Shown in pieces: positions 8,706 to 17,135 of a DNA stretch of 64,000 bases. A model generated the notes under the pieces. It had not been told where the DNA came from, searched no databases, and was given only the letters and a program-made list of their open reading frames with translations. The DNA comes from Roseibium marinum (GTDB lineage: Bacteria; Pseudomonadota; Alphaproteobacteria; Rhizobiales; Stappiaceae), in NCBI RefSeq assembly GCF_002906165.1, contig NZ_PPCN01000004.1, positions 248,001 to 312,000 on the forward strand, read 5' to 3'. Position 1 is the stretch's first letter. Every line of letters starts with the position of its first letter. The translations under genes were made by a program, and so were the position numbers.

Positions 8706-9407
8706 ATGACCGCAGACGAGGCCGTAAACAAGGAAAAGCTGTTGGGAAAAAGCTTTATCTTTGAAGCGCTTGATGAGCAGTCCCGGCGGGACCTCACCGC
8801 CTTTGCCCATGTCAAACGCTATTCTGCCGGTGACACGGTCTTTGACATGGGAACGCCCGGCCAGAGCATGATGGCCATCGCCGAAGGCACCGTGCGTGTC
8901 GCCATGCCGACGCCGAACGCCCGCGATGTCACGCTGGCGGAGCTGACAACGGGGGATGTCTTCGGAGAAATAGCCCTTCTGGATGGCGGCGAACGCTCGG
9001 CGAATGTGCGCGCACTGACCAATTGCACGCTGGTGGTGCTCGAAAGACGCGCCTTGCTGGAAGTCCTGCAACGCAATCCGGCATTTTCCATCCGCATCAT
9101 CGAACTGCTGTGCAAGCGCGTCAGGCGGTCGGACGAGCGGATGATGGAAATCGCATTCCTCGGGTTGCCCGCGCGCCTCGCCCGGCTACTGCTGCGCATA
9201 ACCGTGGCCGCACCCGGAAGCGAGGAAAAGCCCCTGACGAAATTGTCGCTGTCCCAGTCCGAAATGGCCTCCATGATAGGCAATACAAGGGAAAACGTGA
9301 ACCGTTGCCTGCGCAAATGGCAAAAATCGAACCTGGTGGACCTGAAGGAGGGCTGGCTCATCCTGCTGGACCGGAAGGGCCTGGAGGCGATTGCCGAAGG
9401 CGAGTAG
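8706..9407 (+). CDS. Crp/Fnr-family transcriptional regulator
   Basis: 233 residues. An N-terminal cyclic-nucleotide-binding domain (about 18-135) has the phosphate-binding cassette FGEIALLDGGERSANVRA; Glu and Arg in the positions that contact cAMP in Crp are present. The C-terminal winged helix (about 150-225) has the recognition region SQSEMASMIGNTRENVNR. There are no Cys residues arranged for an Fe-S cluster, so it resembles Crp more than Fnr. It is encoded divergently from the FecR/CHASE2 cyclase operon, which makes it a candidate receptor for the cyclase product (inference). It may regulate itself and that operon; no Crp box was identified. Confidence 0.9.
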   Translation: MTADEAVNKEKLLGKSFIFEALDEQSRRDLTAFAHVKRYSAGDTVFDMGTPGQSMMAIAEGTVRVAMPTPNARDVTLAELTTGDVFGEIALLDGGERSANVRALTNCTLVVLERRALLEVLQRNPAFSIRIIELLCKRVRRSDERMMEIAFLGLPARLARLLLRITVAAPGSEEKPLTKLSLSQSEMASMIGNTRENVNRCLRKWQKSNLVDLKEGWLILLDRKGLEAIAEGE

Positions 9408-9609
9408 TTAGGCCCGAACCTCGGGCAGGATCGTGTGAACACGGAAAACGCGCCGGTCCTCAGGGGGCAGGCAACGGATTTCCCGACAGAATTTTCAGGG
9501 CCTCGACCGTGTGGTGTTGCGCGTCACATGTGCTGCCAGGGGGGCAAACCTAAGTATTGGTTATCGGCGGAAACGATTTCGCCGGGACCAACACAAAGGC
9601 AAAATCCTG

Positions 9610-9954
9610 ATGTTCAAGAAAGCAATTCTCACCACCCTGGCGATCATCGGCCTGGCAGCGGCTCTGTCCACGACCTCCGCATTCGCCGGAAGCCATGGTC
9701 ACAAAGGCGGCTACCACCACAAGAACCACGGGTATCATCACAAGAACCACGGCTACCACCACAAGAACCGCGGTTTCCGCCACAACAATTACTGGTACCG
9801 CCACAACACCTACAAGGTTCAGCGTGGCAACAACTGGCAGCAGCATGTGGCCTGGTGTTCCGACCGATACAGATCCTACCGCGCCCAGAACAACACCTTC
9901 CAGCCATTCAAAGGCCAGCGCAGGCTGTGCAGCTCTCCCTACTTCAAGGGCTGA
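9610..9954 (+). CDS. BA14K-like secreted protein with His-rich repeats
   Basis: 114 residues with a signal peptide (about residues 1-24, ending TTSAFAG). Then comes a His/Gly/Tyr/Asn-rich stretch with three copies of a YHHKNxG heptad, and a C-terminal BA14K-like domain ([19 protein letters not shown] followed by a GQRRLC segment). BA14K proteins were described as Brucella immunoreactive lectin-like surface proteins. The His-rich insert could bind divalent metals, which is inference only. The start at 9610 places the signal peptide at the N-terminus; an in-frame start at 9511 would add an Arg-rich leader. A strong terminator follows. Confidence 0.8.
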   Translation: MFKKAILTTLAIIGLAAALSTTSAFAGSHGHKGGYHHKNHGYHHKNHGYHHKNRGFRHNNYWYRHNTYKVQRGNNWQQHVAWCSDRYRSYRAQNNTFQPFKGQRRLCSSPYFKG

Positions 9955-10023
9955 CTCTGCCGAATAGCTGACTGCTTGGGCTTCCCCCTGCCCGAGACCT
10001 CCACCCGGTGAATGCCGGCGACA

Positions 10024-10052
10024 CCCCCGGCTGAAGCCGGGGGTTTGTTTTT
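10024..10052 (+). terminator. Rho-independent terminator
   Basis: CCCCCGGC, loop TGAA, GCCGGGGG, then TTTGTTTTT: an 8-bp all-GC stem with a T-run, about 70 bases after the BA14K-like gene, whose transcript it should end. Confidence 0.9.
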
Positions 10053-10179
10053 GCGCACTGCGTTGCTCTGGAGCGTGTCACGTTCAAGCGGATTCACGGG
10101 TTCAGGAAGACCCCGAGACAGCGTTGGCACTGCAAATGCGTTGGGGCAATTTCCTGAATTCAATTCAACGCGGCCTGTT

Positions 10180-11751
10180 CTAGATCTCGTGTTTCTCGAG
10201 GAACGCGCTGATGGCATTCAGGCAGACCTGCCATGCAGGTTCCTGGTCGACCAGGATATGGTTGTGACTTTCCAGCGGCACGAATTGCGCGCCCGGGATG
10301 CCCGAGGCAACCGCCCGGCCCTCGTCCAGCGGGATCCGCTGATCATGCCTTGAATGCAGAACGATGGTCGGTGCCCGCACATCCGCCAGCCGGTGGCGGA
10401 CATCGATATGGCCGAAGGCGTCCTGAAAGCGGGCTGCATTTCGCGGCGACGTTGTCAGCCGCTGGAATTCGTCGAACCAGGCCAGCGTTTCCGCACTCGC
10501 CTCGGGCATGAAGGTCTGCGAGAAGATATGCCGGTAGGCGGGATTGTCGGTTCCCCATCCAAGCTCGGTCAGGGTCAGCACCGCTTCGCGCCTTGCTTGT
10601 TCTTCCGGGCTGGCAAGATGCCGCCAACCGGCCGCATAGCCACCAATCAGGATCAGCCCGGACACACGATGCGGATGCCGCACGGCATATTCGATCGAAA
10701 CCGCGCATCCCTGTGAGATGCCGATCAGCGGGAAGCGGTCCAGGCCCAGTGTATCGGCTACTGCCTCCAGATCCTCGACAAACGCATCGAAACTCAGATC
10801 CTTCACGTCCCAGTCGGACAGACCGCAGCCGCGCTCGTCATAGCGGATGAAGGTGCGGCGGCGGGCGATCTCGGCGAAACTCCTGCCCCAGATCGGGCTG
10901 GACCAGTCGAATTCAAGATGGTTCAGCCAGTTCGCCGCTTTCAGCACCGGAGGCCCGGACCCGATACTCGCAAAGGCGATCTTCGTACCGTCGGCAACCT
11001 CGCAGAACCCGATGCGCTGCGCCCGCAGGGCCCGCGCCCGCGCTTCCTTGACCCGCTTCTGGGCATCCTGCGTTCTTGTTTCGGAAGCACCTTGATCCGG
11101 CCTCGTCGCGCGCGCGCCTGCCGCTCCCCCGGCGCTCCTTTCAGCGTTCATCCTGGCGGCCGACTGCCGATGGGCGTCCGCGCCGTCGGGATCGGCTTCC
11201 GCCCACAGCCGCATCCACTTTCTGGCGGCGATCGAGCCGGTGTCCGGATGGGTTGCGAGCCTTTTCAGCACCTCCACCTGCGCGGTCCGGGCGTCCTCCC
11301 GCTCCGCCGTCAGCCAGGCGTCGAACGTGTCGTCGCCGGCGCCATCCAGACCGTCGAGCAGCACCTGTTCCAGCCGGCGCGCCATCTGTTCCAGGTCCTC
11401 GACCGCAGGCGGATTGTCCCTGTCGCGCAATCTTGCATGAATATCGGTGATGTCGATCTGGATGCCGCCGGGCACGAACTGCACCCGTTCGCGATCGGCA
11501 ACGATCCTGACCTCGTCCGGCCCATCGACGGTCTTGCGCAACTTGCTGAGCGCCCAGCGCAATGCCGCCTTCGGATCGTCGGGAATATCCCAGAACAATT
11601 CGCAAAGACGCTCCCTGCGGTGCGGCCGCCCGGTTGCGATGAGAAAGGCCAGCAACGCCCGGGCTTTCCGGGAAGCGGGCAAGGAGACCTCTTCACCCGA
11701 AGACATGACCCGCAATTCGCCCAAGAGAGAGATCTCCAGGTCCTGAGACAT
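10180..11751 (-). CDS. SARP/BTAD-type regulator fused to alpha/beta hydrolase
   Basis: 523 residues in two parts. Residues 1-170 resemble the OmpR-like winged helix plus the start of the bacterial transcriptional activation domain of SARP-type regulators (ISLLGELRV, SRKARALLAFLIATG, ALRWALSKLRK). After an Ala/Arg-rich linker (about 195-245) comes an alpha/beta hydrolase (about 246-523). It has the nucleophile elbow GISQGC (Ser346), a probable acid Asp in HSRHDQRIP (Asp470) and a His in SHNHILVD, so the triad appears intact. It could be a regulator whose hydrolase domain binds or turns over a small-molecule ligand; that is inference. It is monocistronic, between the BA14K-like gene and tRNA-Leu. 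Confidence 0.85.
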   Translation of the reverse strand: MSQDLEISLLGELRVMSSGEEVSLPASRKARALLAFLIATGRPHRRERLCELFWDIPDDPKAALRWALSKLRKTVDGPDEVRIVADRERVQFVPGGIQIDITDIHARLRDRDNPPAVEDLEQMARRLEQVLLDGLDGAGDDTFDAWLTAEREDARTAQVEVLKRLATHPDTGSIAARKWMRLWAEADPDGADAHRQSAARMNAERSAGGAAGARATRPDQGASETRTQDAQKRVKEARARALRAQRIGFCEVADGTKIAFASIGSGPPVLKAANWLNHLEFDWSSPIWGRSFAEIARRRTFIRYDERGCGLSDWDVKDLSFDAFVEDLEAVADTLGLDRFPLIGISQGCAVSIEYAVRHPHRVSGLILIGGYAAGWRHLASPEEQARREAVLTLTELGWGTDNPAYRHIFSQTFMPEASAETLAWFDEFQRLTTSPRNAARFQDAFGHIDVRHRLADVRAPTIVLHSRHDQRIPLDEGRAVASGIPGAQFVPLESHNHILVDQEPAWQVCLNAISAFLEKHEI

Positions 11752-12053
11752 CCGGGGTTCCTGACTGAAAAAAACAACGCAAGATAGGCATAATTACCAC
11801 TATCTCGACAACGCTGACAACAACGGTAGACGAATAACGAACGTCTCCCCTTGCCCATCCACTCAGTCGAGGGAAAAACCCGCCGTCCACCTCTGACCGT
11901 CCGTATCAAAGCCTGCCGCCCGGCAGACCCGTGAAGGTCGCACTTGTGTACAGTTCATCGGCTGCAGGACCGGATTCGGTCTTGCGGGTTGCGCTTCAAA
12001 AGCCGTGTCGCTATTCACCTAGATCGCTTCGGCCAAATTTCAGCTGAAGCGAA
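11752..12053. other. Spacer between regulator/hydrolase gene and tRNA-Leu
   Basis: Gene-free stretch expected to hold the divergent promoters of the regulator/hydrolase fusion and the tRNA. No clear promoter pair or repeat was seen. Confidence 0.4.
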
Positions 12054-12139
12054 GCGGGCGTGATGGAATTGGTAGACATACCGGACTTAAAATCCGGAGG
12101 CCCTAGGCCGTGCGGGTTCGAGTCCCGCCGCCCGCACCA
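12054..12139 (+). tRNA. tRNA-Leu (anticodon UAA)
   Basis: 86 bases with a 7-bp acceptor stem GCGGGCG/CGCCCGC, then A and an encoded CCA. The anticodon stem is CCGGA/TCCGG with loop CTTAAAA, giving anticodon TAA (reads UUA/UUG). The long variable arm is GGCCCTAGGCC, as expected for a class II tRNA. The T arm is CGGGTTCGAGTCCCG. A short inverted repeat GACCTTT/AAAGGTC follows at 12144-12164 but lacks a T-run. Confidence 0.97.
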
Positions 12140-12229
12140 TTTCGACCTTTCCCAGGTAAAGGTCTGGCAACGCCTTGAAGGGCAAGGTGTGCTTCTGCCG
12201 CCTGATCCGGGCCATCAGGCTCAAGTGCC

Positions 12230-12514
12230 TCAGAATTCCTGCCGGCCAATTACGGCCATTACCTCGACGGCGGTGTCTGTCACTTTGAAGTAGATGCTGT
12301 GAACACCGCAATTGCTGCGGCGATAACCTGGACGGATATCGTCTACGGCGGCATATAGAAAAGGCGTGTCGCGAAGTTGCTGTAAATGGTCGATCAGTGC
12401 GTCATAATAAAGGTCCGCGCGTTCTTCACCCCATTGCACAAATCCATACTCATAGATCGTCGCCAGATCACGTTCCGCCGATAAGCTGGTCTTGAGCTTA
12501 TATTTTGGCGGCAT
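12230..12514 (-). CDS. parE: ParE/RelE-family toxin
   Basis: 94 residues with the ParE pattern: SAERDLATIYEYGFVQWG, a central helix LYYDALIDHLQQLRDTPF, and the C-terminal strands DDIRPGYRRS and HSIYFKV. ParE toxins poison DNA gyrase; the related RelE toxins cut mRNA. The MPPKY start at 12514 overlaps the end of the antitoxin gene by 17 bases, the usual toxin-antitoxin layout. It lies just downstream of tRNA-Leu in a stretch that looks less GC-rich than its neighbours, suggesting acquisition. Confidence 0.88.
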   Translation of the reverse strand: MPPKYKLKTSLSAERDLATIYEYGFVQWGEERADLYYDALIDHLQQLRDTPFLYAAVDDIRPGYRRSNCGVHSIYFKVTDTAVEVMAVIGRQEF

Positions 12515-12737
12515 TCTTGAGCCTTGCCTTGGCATCGGCGCGTATCTGATCCGGCAAGCGTTCTGAAAATCCGCTTTCCTCCGCTTCAATCAGCTTCTTG
12601 CGTATGGCCTCGACCTCACGGGCTTTGCGGATAAGGTCGTTCACAACTTCGCTCTTGCTCGTATATTCCTCGCTATCGACCTGGGCTTTGAGCCATTCGT
12701 CATTTGGACGGGTCAAGGAAATACTCTGTCTCGTCAT
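12498..12737 (-). CDS. parD: ParD-like antitoxin (ribbon-helix-helix)
   Basis: 79 residues starting MTRQSISLTRPND. The N-terminal ribbon-helix-helix includes EEYTSKSEVVNDLIRKAR and would bind DNA. The C-terminal region (about 45-79) would wrap the toxin. The ATG at 12737 follows GGAGAT. It is the first gene of the toxin-antitoxin operon and is preceded by a palindrome overlapping the -10 box, consistent with autorepression by the antitoxin or the complex. Confidence 0.88.
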   Translation of the reverse strand: MTRQSISLTRPNDEWLKAQVDSEEYTSKSEVVNDLIRKAREVEAIRKKLIEAEESGFSERLPDQIRADAKARLKNAAKI

Positions 12738-12768
12738 CTTCGGATCTCCATGTGACATACAGAAATAT

Positions 12769-12805
12769 TGGTGTAATTATACACCAGCTACGCATCACGG
12801 AGCAA
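12769..12805 (-). promoter_or_regulatory. parDE promoter with overlapping operator
   Basis: Seen in sequence: arms TGGTGTA and TACACCA (7 bp, 4-base centre) at 12769-12786. On the minus strand this palindrome contains a perfect TATAAT (12781-12776), with TTGCTC 18 bases upstream (12805-12800) as a possible -35. The antitoxin start codon is about 32 bases downstream of the palindrome. Repressor binding here would block RNA polymerase. Confidence 0.75.
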
Positions 12806-13092
12806 TTTATAGATCTCGCCCGGAACATCTGTCCATGGCAAAGCCGCGGACATCCGAGATCGCAAGGACTGAACGGCTGTTTTCCGTATTTGATCAGCCC
12901 GCCGGAAGCCGCATGTGCCGGTTCGCGGAGCGGGAGAGAGCCATTCCCGTCACTTTACCGCAAGTGGAACTGGAAATTGCCACTCCGTGACTGTATGTGA
13001 TCATGTGAGACAGAAGAACAATCAACGGTGCCGGGCTGCACGACGAACCTCGATCGGGCCGGTGCGTTCCAGCTGCAAGACACGAGTACACG
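12806..13092. other. Spacer upstream of map
   Basis: No supported gene, repeat or hairpin. With the operator it forms a gene-free gap of about 350 bases between parD and map. Confidence 0.4.
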
Positions 13093-13923
13093 ATGGTCAG
13101 TTACATTGACGCCGCAGAAGCTCCCCTGAAGAACACCGGTCAGGTCCGCCTCTACGGCCCCGCGGATTTCGAGGGCATGATGCGCGCCGGCCAGTTGACG
13201 GCTGCCTGCCTCGATGAACTCGCCGATATCGTCAAACCCGGGACGACCACCGAGGAAATCGACGATTTCGTCTATCAGTACGGCATGGACCACAACGCCA
13301 TTCCGGCGACGCTCAACTACCGCGGCTATACCAAGTCATCCTGCACCTCGATCAATCACGTGGTCTGCCATGGCATTCCCAACAACAAGGCTCTGCGCGA
13401 AGGCGATATCGTCAATATCGACGTGACCTTCATTCTGGACGGCTGGCATGGCGATTCAAGCCGCATGTATCCGGTCGGTACGGTCAAGCGCGCGGCCGAG
13501 CGCCTGATCGACGTGACCTATGAATCGCTGATGCGCGGCATCGAGGCGGCCAGGCCCGGCAACACCACCGGCGATATCGGCGCCGCGATCCAGACCTTTG
13601 TGGAAGCCGAGCGCTGTTCGGTGGTCCGCGATTTCTGCGGCCACGGACTGGGGCTTCTGTTTCACGACACCCCGAACATCCTTCATTACGGACGCCCGGG
13701 CGAAGGCGTCGAACTCAAGCCGGGAATGATCTTCACCATCGAGCCGATGGTCAATCTGGGGCGTCCCCATGTGAAGGTTCTCAGCGACGGCTGGACGGCC
13801 GTGACGCGCGACCGGTCCCTGTCGGCCCAGTTCGAGCATTCCATCGGCATCACGGCGGACGGATGCCAGATCTTCACGACCTCGCCCAAGGGACTTCACA
13901 AGCCCGGTCGTCCGGACGATTAG
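13093..13923 (+). CDS. map: Type I methionine aminopeptidase
   Basis: 276 residues. It removes the initiator methionine from nascent proteins in the cytoplasm. The five metal ligands are present in the family order: two Asp in NIDVTFILDGWHGDSS, His in CGHGLGLLFHDTPN, Glu in FTIEPMVNLG and Glu in QFEHSIGIT. The substrate His is in VCHGIPNN. The length is normal for the alphaproteobacterial type. The radC gene follows after 10 bases and probably shares the transcript. Confidence 0.96.
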   Translation: MVSYIDAAEAPLKNTGQVRLYGPADFEGMMRAGQLTAACLDELADIVKPGTTTEEIDDFVYQYGMDHNAIPATLNYRGYTKSSCTSINHVVCHGIPNNKALREGDIVNIDVTFILDGWHGDSSRMYPVGTVKRAAERLIDVTYESLMRGIEAARPGNTTGDIGAAIQTFVEAERCSVVRDFCGHGLGLLFHDTPNILHYGRPGEGVELKPGMIFTIEPMVNLGRPHVKVLSDGWTAVTRDRSLSAQFEHSIGITADGCQIFTTSPKGLHKPGRPDD

Positions 13924-13933
13924 GTCTCCGATC

Positions 13934-14611
13934 ATGGGAGCCGAAGATCACAAGGGGCATCGCCAGAGATTGCGGGAAAGGTTCCGCAATACCGGCGCGC
14001 AGAGCCTCGCCGACTACGAGCTCCTGGAATTCCTGCTGTTCTCCGCCCTGCCCCGCCAGGACACCAAACCGATCGCCAAGGCGCTTCTCAAGCGCTTCGG
14101 GTCCTTTTCCGCCGCCCTTGCCGCACCCAGAGCGCGCCTCAAGGAAATCGACGGGCTTTCCGACATCAGCATCGACGCTCTGCAGGCGGTCCATGCCTCC
14201 ATCGCCCGTTACCACCGCGCGGAGCTGGACAAGCGCCGGCCACTCGACAGCTGGCAGAAGGTCATCGACTATCTGCAGGCCTCCATGGAACATTCCGACG
14301 TGGAACAATTCAGGGTGATTTACCTGGACAAGAAAAACGGCCTGATCGCCGATGAAGTCCAGCAGACCGGCACGGTCGATCATACGCCGGTCTATCCGCG
14401 CGAGGTGATCCGGCGGGCGCTGGACCATTCGGCAACGGCCCTCATCCTGGTTCATAATCACCCCTCCGGCGATCCCACTCCCTCGCGTGCGGATATCCAG
14501 ATGACCCGGAAGATCATCGACATAGCAAGTCCGCTCGGCATCGAGGTTCATGACCACATCATTGTCGGCCTGAGAAAGAATGTGAGCTTGCGCGGCCTGC
14601 GGCTGATCTGA
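13934..14611 (+). CDS. radC: RadC/YeeS-family JAB-domain protein
   Basis: 225 residues. An N-terminal UPF0758 helix-hairpin-helix region (HRQRLRERF, DYELLEFLLF) precedes a JAB1/MPN-like metalloprotein domain with the metal motif HNHPSGDPTPSRAD. RadC was named for a DNA repair phenotype later assigned to recG in E. coli; the biochemical function remains unclear. A map-radC order is common in Rhizobiales. The start is ATG with no overlap to map. Confidence 0.93.
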   Translation: MGAEDHKGHRQRLRERFRNTGAQSLADYELLEFLLFSALPRQDTKPIAKALLKRFGSFSAALAAPRARLKEIDGLSDISIDALQAVHASIARYHRAELDKRRPLDSWQKVIDYLQASMEHSDVEQFRVIYLDKKNGLIADEVQQTGTVDHTPVYPREVIRRALDHSATALILVHNHPSGDPTPSRADIQMTRKIIDIASPLGIEVHDHIIVGLRKNVSLRGLRLI

Positions 14612-14814
14612 CCCGTATTGCAAACTCGAACCGGGTCAACGCGCGAAGCCCGCCGAACCGCGGATCACCGGAGATCGCGGAAACCCATTACTGAATGATT
14701 TCTTTGAAATTTCCGCAGATGTTCTCACTCCGCTTTACTGTAATTTTACTATGAACCTAGGGGCATTCCTTAACCCGGGTGGACGATATTGGCCCAAATT
14801 CAATTGGGCGGCAG

Positions 14815-17100
14815 ATGAACTATTCGGTAAAAAATTCAGGCGGGCAGATTGCAAGTGCGATCATCGTTCCGATGGTCGTCATTGTGCTTATTTCCGTAAT
14901 CGGCATTTTCGGCGTGATGCACTGGTCCGCCCGTCTTTCCGATCGAAATGCCGAACAGTCGCAGCACACACTCATTGCCGGTGCCATGCAGCTCTCACAG
15001 AACTACCTGGTCAAGCAGCAGACCGGTGTGGTGATCTGGGAAGAAGCGTATCACGTTGTCAATCAGCCGGATCCGGATGCAAGCTGGATTTACAACAACA
15101 TGACGCACTGGCTGTACCAGAACCACGGCTTCAGCAAATCGATCCTGTTCAACCGTGCATTCGCCGTTCAGAACGTTTATGCGCATGACCTCACCAAGAT
15201 GTGGATGACACCGGACCTGATTGAAGACCTCCGGCCGGCCATCGCCAAGGTGCGCGCCCGCTACATCGTTTCCATGAAGAAGACTCCGTCCGGCCTTTAC
15301 CGGTTCGCCCCCGAATACAGCGAAACCCGCCGGTCGATCGCCGAGACCGGCGTCACAAGCATAAATGGCCGGCCTCACCTGTTCACCGCGTCAGCCGTCG
15401 TGCCGCAGATCCTGTCCATTTCCAAAACGCGCCGTCCGCCGGCGACACTCGTGAGCCTGGTGCCGCTGGATGGGGAGAAACTGGACGATATCGCGGAAAT
15501 GTCCCGTCTGGACGGGTTCGCCCTGGCAGGCTCACAGACAGGCCGGAACGGTGCCGGCCGGTATCTGCTCCACTCGCCGCGCGGCAGGAACGTAGGGGTC
15601 CTGGGCTGGAACACCAATCTTCCCGGCAGCCAGATGCTCGACCGGATCACCCCGTTCCTGGCGCTGGCCGCCTTCATGATCGCCGCTGTGGTGATCGCCG
15701 TGATCGTCTTCACCCGGCTGATGACGAAACGGCTGGCAAGGAGCGAGGCAATGGCCGTTCATGCGGCGCGCCATGACGCTCTTTCAGGGCTTCCGAACAG
15801 ATCCAGGTTCCATGCGCTTCTGAAAGGCATCCTTGAAAAAGGCTTCGGAAAAAATACCAAGGCCGCCGTGGTCTACATCGACCTGGACCACTTCAAGGAC
15901 ATCAACGATACGCTGGGCCACTCCGCCGGTGACCAGGTGATCGTCGCGGTCGCGCAACGCTTGAAGCGGGTCATTCCGGATGCCTCTATCGTCTCGCGGA
16001 TCAGCGGCGACGAATTCGCCATGGTGATCCGCAACTGTGAAGATGACGAATGGCTGGAATATATCCTGGACCAGGTTCAGGACGAGATCGGACGCCCGGT
16101 CATGATCGGCAGCCGGGAGCTGTTTGTCAGCCTTTCCATGGGCGTGGCGGTCGCGCCCAGGGACGGAAACGATCCCGACGAGCTGCTGCGCAAGGCCGAT
16201 ATCGCCCTGTACGATGCCAAGGCCAACGGCCGCAACCGGCGCTCCTTCTTCGAAGCGAACATGGAACACCAGGTCCAGTCCAGGGACAGGCTGTCCCGAG
16301 ATCTCCGCCTGGCGCTGAAGAATGACGAACTGGATCTCGCTTATCAGCCGCAATCCGACACCGGCGGCCGGCGGATCGTTTCGGTCGAGGCACTGGCCCG
16401 CTGGACCAAGGCGGACGGCACTATTGTCTCCCCGGCCCAGTTCATTCCCGTTGCCGAAGAGACCGGCCTGATCAACGAACTCGGCATCTGGGTGCTGAAC
16501 AAGGCCTGCGCCAAGGCGCATGACTGGCCGGGCGTGATCGTCGCGGTGAATGTCTCCCCCAACCAGTTCAAGCATCCACGTTTCGTGGAGAAGGTCATGG
16601 CGATCCTTGCGGCGAACAATCTGCCGCCGCAGCGCCTCGAGATCGAGGTCACCGAAAGCGTGTTCGCCGGGCGCAACGATTCCGTTCTCAAGGCGCTGCG
16701 CCGGTTGAAGAACCTCGGCGTGAAGGTGGCCCTCGACGATTTCGGCTCCGGATATTCCAGCCTGAGCTATCTGCGCCGCTTTCCCTTCGATACGCTCAAG
16801 ATCGATCGCGATTTTCTGTCCGGCATGAATGGCAATCCGGAAGCGGAGGCCATCCTGGTGTCGATCATCCAGCTCGGCAAGGCACTGGGAATGACAATCG
16901 TCGCGGAAGGTATCGAAACGCTCGAACAGCTCCGCTTCCTGCAGGCGCATGATTGTCACCGGATGCAGGGATTTTACATCTCCAGACCGCGTTCCGAATC
17001 CGACCTTGCAACGTTTCTGGCGGACTTCAACGGAGACAGCACCGGCGGTTTTGGAACAGATCTCAGCTACCAGCCCCGCGAAGCCGGCGCGAATTTCTAA
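14815..17100 (+). CDS. CHASE4-GGDEF-EAL cyclic-di-GMP protein
   Basis: 761 residues. One membrane helix (about 12-34) precedes a periplasmic CHASE4-like sensor (about 40-275, with VIWEEAYHVVN), a second helix (about 283-305), a GGDEF domain (about 325-485) and an EAL domain (about 500-745). The GGDEF motif reads SGDEF, a variant found in active cyclases; DLDHFKDINDTLGH is intact. The EAL domain keeps VEALARW, TESVF, DDFGSGYSSL and KIDRDF, so phosphodiesterase activity is likely. The ATG at 14815 places the first helix at the N-terminus; an in-frame GTG at 14779 is an alternative. It is monocistronic. Confidence 0.92.
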   Translation: MNYSVKNSGGQIASAIIVPMVVIVLISVIGIFGVMHWSARLSDRNAEQSQHTLIAGAMQLSQNYLVKQQTGVVIWEEAYHVVNQPDPDASWIYNNMTHWLYQNHGFSKSILFNRAFAVQNVYAHDLTKMWMTPDLIEDLRPAIAKVRARYIVSMKKTPSGLYRFAPEYSETRRSIAETGVTSINGRPHLFTASAVVPQILSISKTRRPPATLVSLVPLDGEKLDDIAEMSRLDGFALAGSQTGRNGAGRYLLHSPRGRNVGVLGWNTNLPGSQMLDRITPFLALAAFMIAAVVIAVIVFTRLMTKRLARSEAMAVHAARHDALSGLPNRSRFHALLKGILEKGFGKNTKAAVVYIDLDHFKDINDTLGHSAGDQVIVAVAQRLKRVIPDASIVSRISGDEFAMVIRNCEDDEWLEYILDQVQDEIGRPVMIGSRELFVSLSMGVAVAPRDGNDPDELLRKADIALYDAKANGRNRRSFFEANMEHQVQSRDRLSRDLRLALKNDELDLAYQPQSDTGGRRIVSVEALARWTKADGTIVSPAQFIPVAEETGLINELGIWVLNKACAKAHDWPGVIVAVNVSPNQFKHPRFVEKVMAILAANNLPPQRLEIEVTESVFAGRNDSVLKALRRLKNLGVKVALDDFGSGYSSLSYLRRFPFDTLKIDRDFLSGMNGNPEAEAILVSIIQLGKALGMTIVAEGIETLEQLRFLQAHDCHRMQGFYISRPRSESDLATFLADFNGDSTGGFGTDLSYQPREAGANF

Positions 17101-17135
17101 AGCTCCTCCCGGCAAGATTGACCGGATGAGGATCG

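Noticed and set aside
12144..12164. Inverted repeat GACCTTT/AAAGGTC after the tRNA as a terminator
   Set aside because: Short stem with no T-run; not convincing as an intrinsic terminator.
12054..13092. Genomic island integrated at tRNA-Leu
   Set aside because: No integrase and no repeat of the tRNA 3' end was found downstream; only a toxin-antitoxin operon follows.
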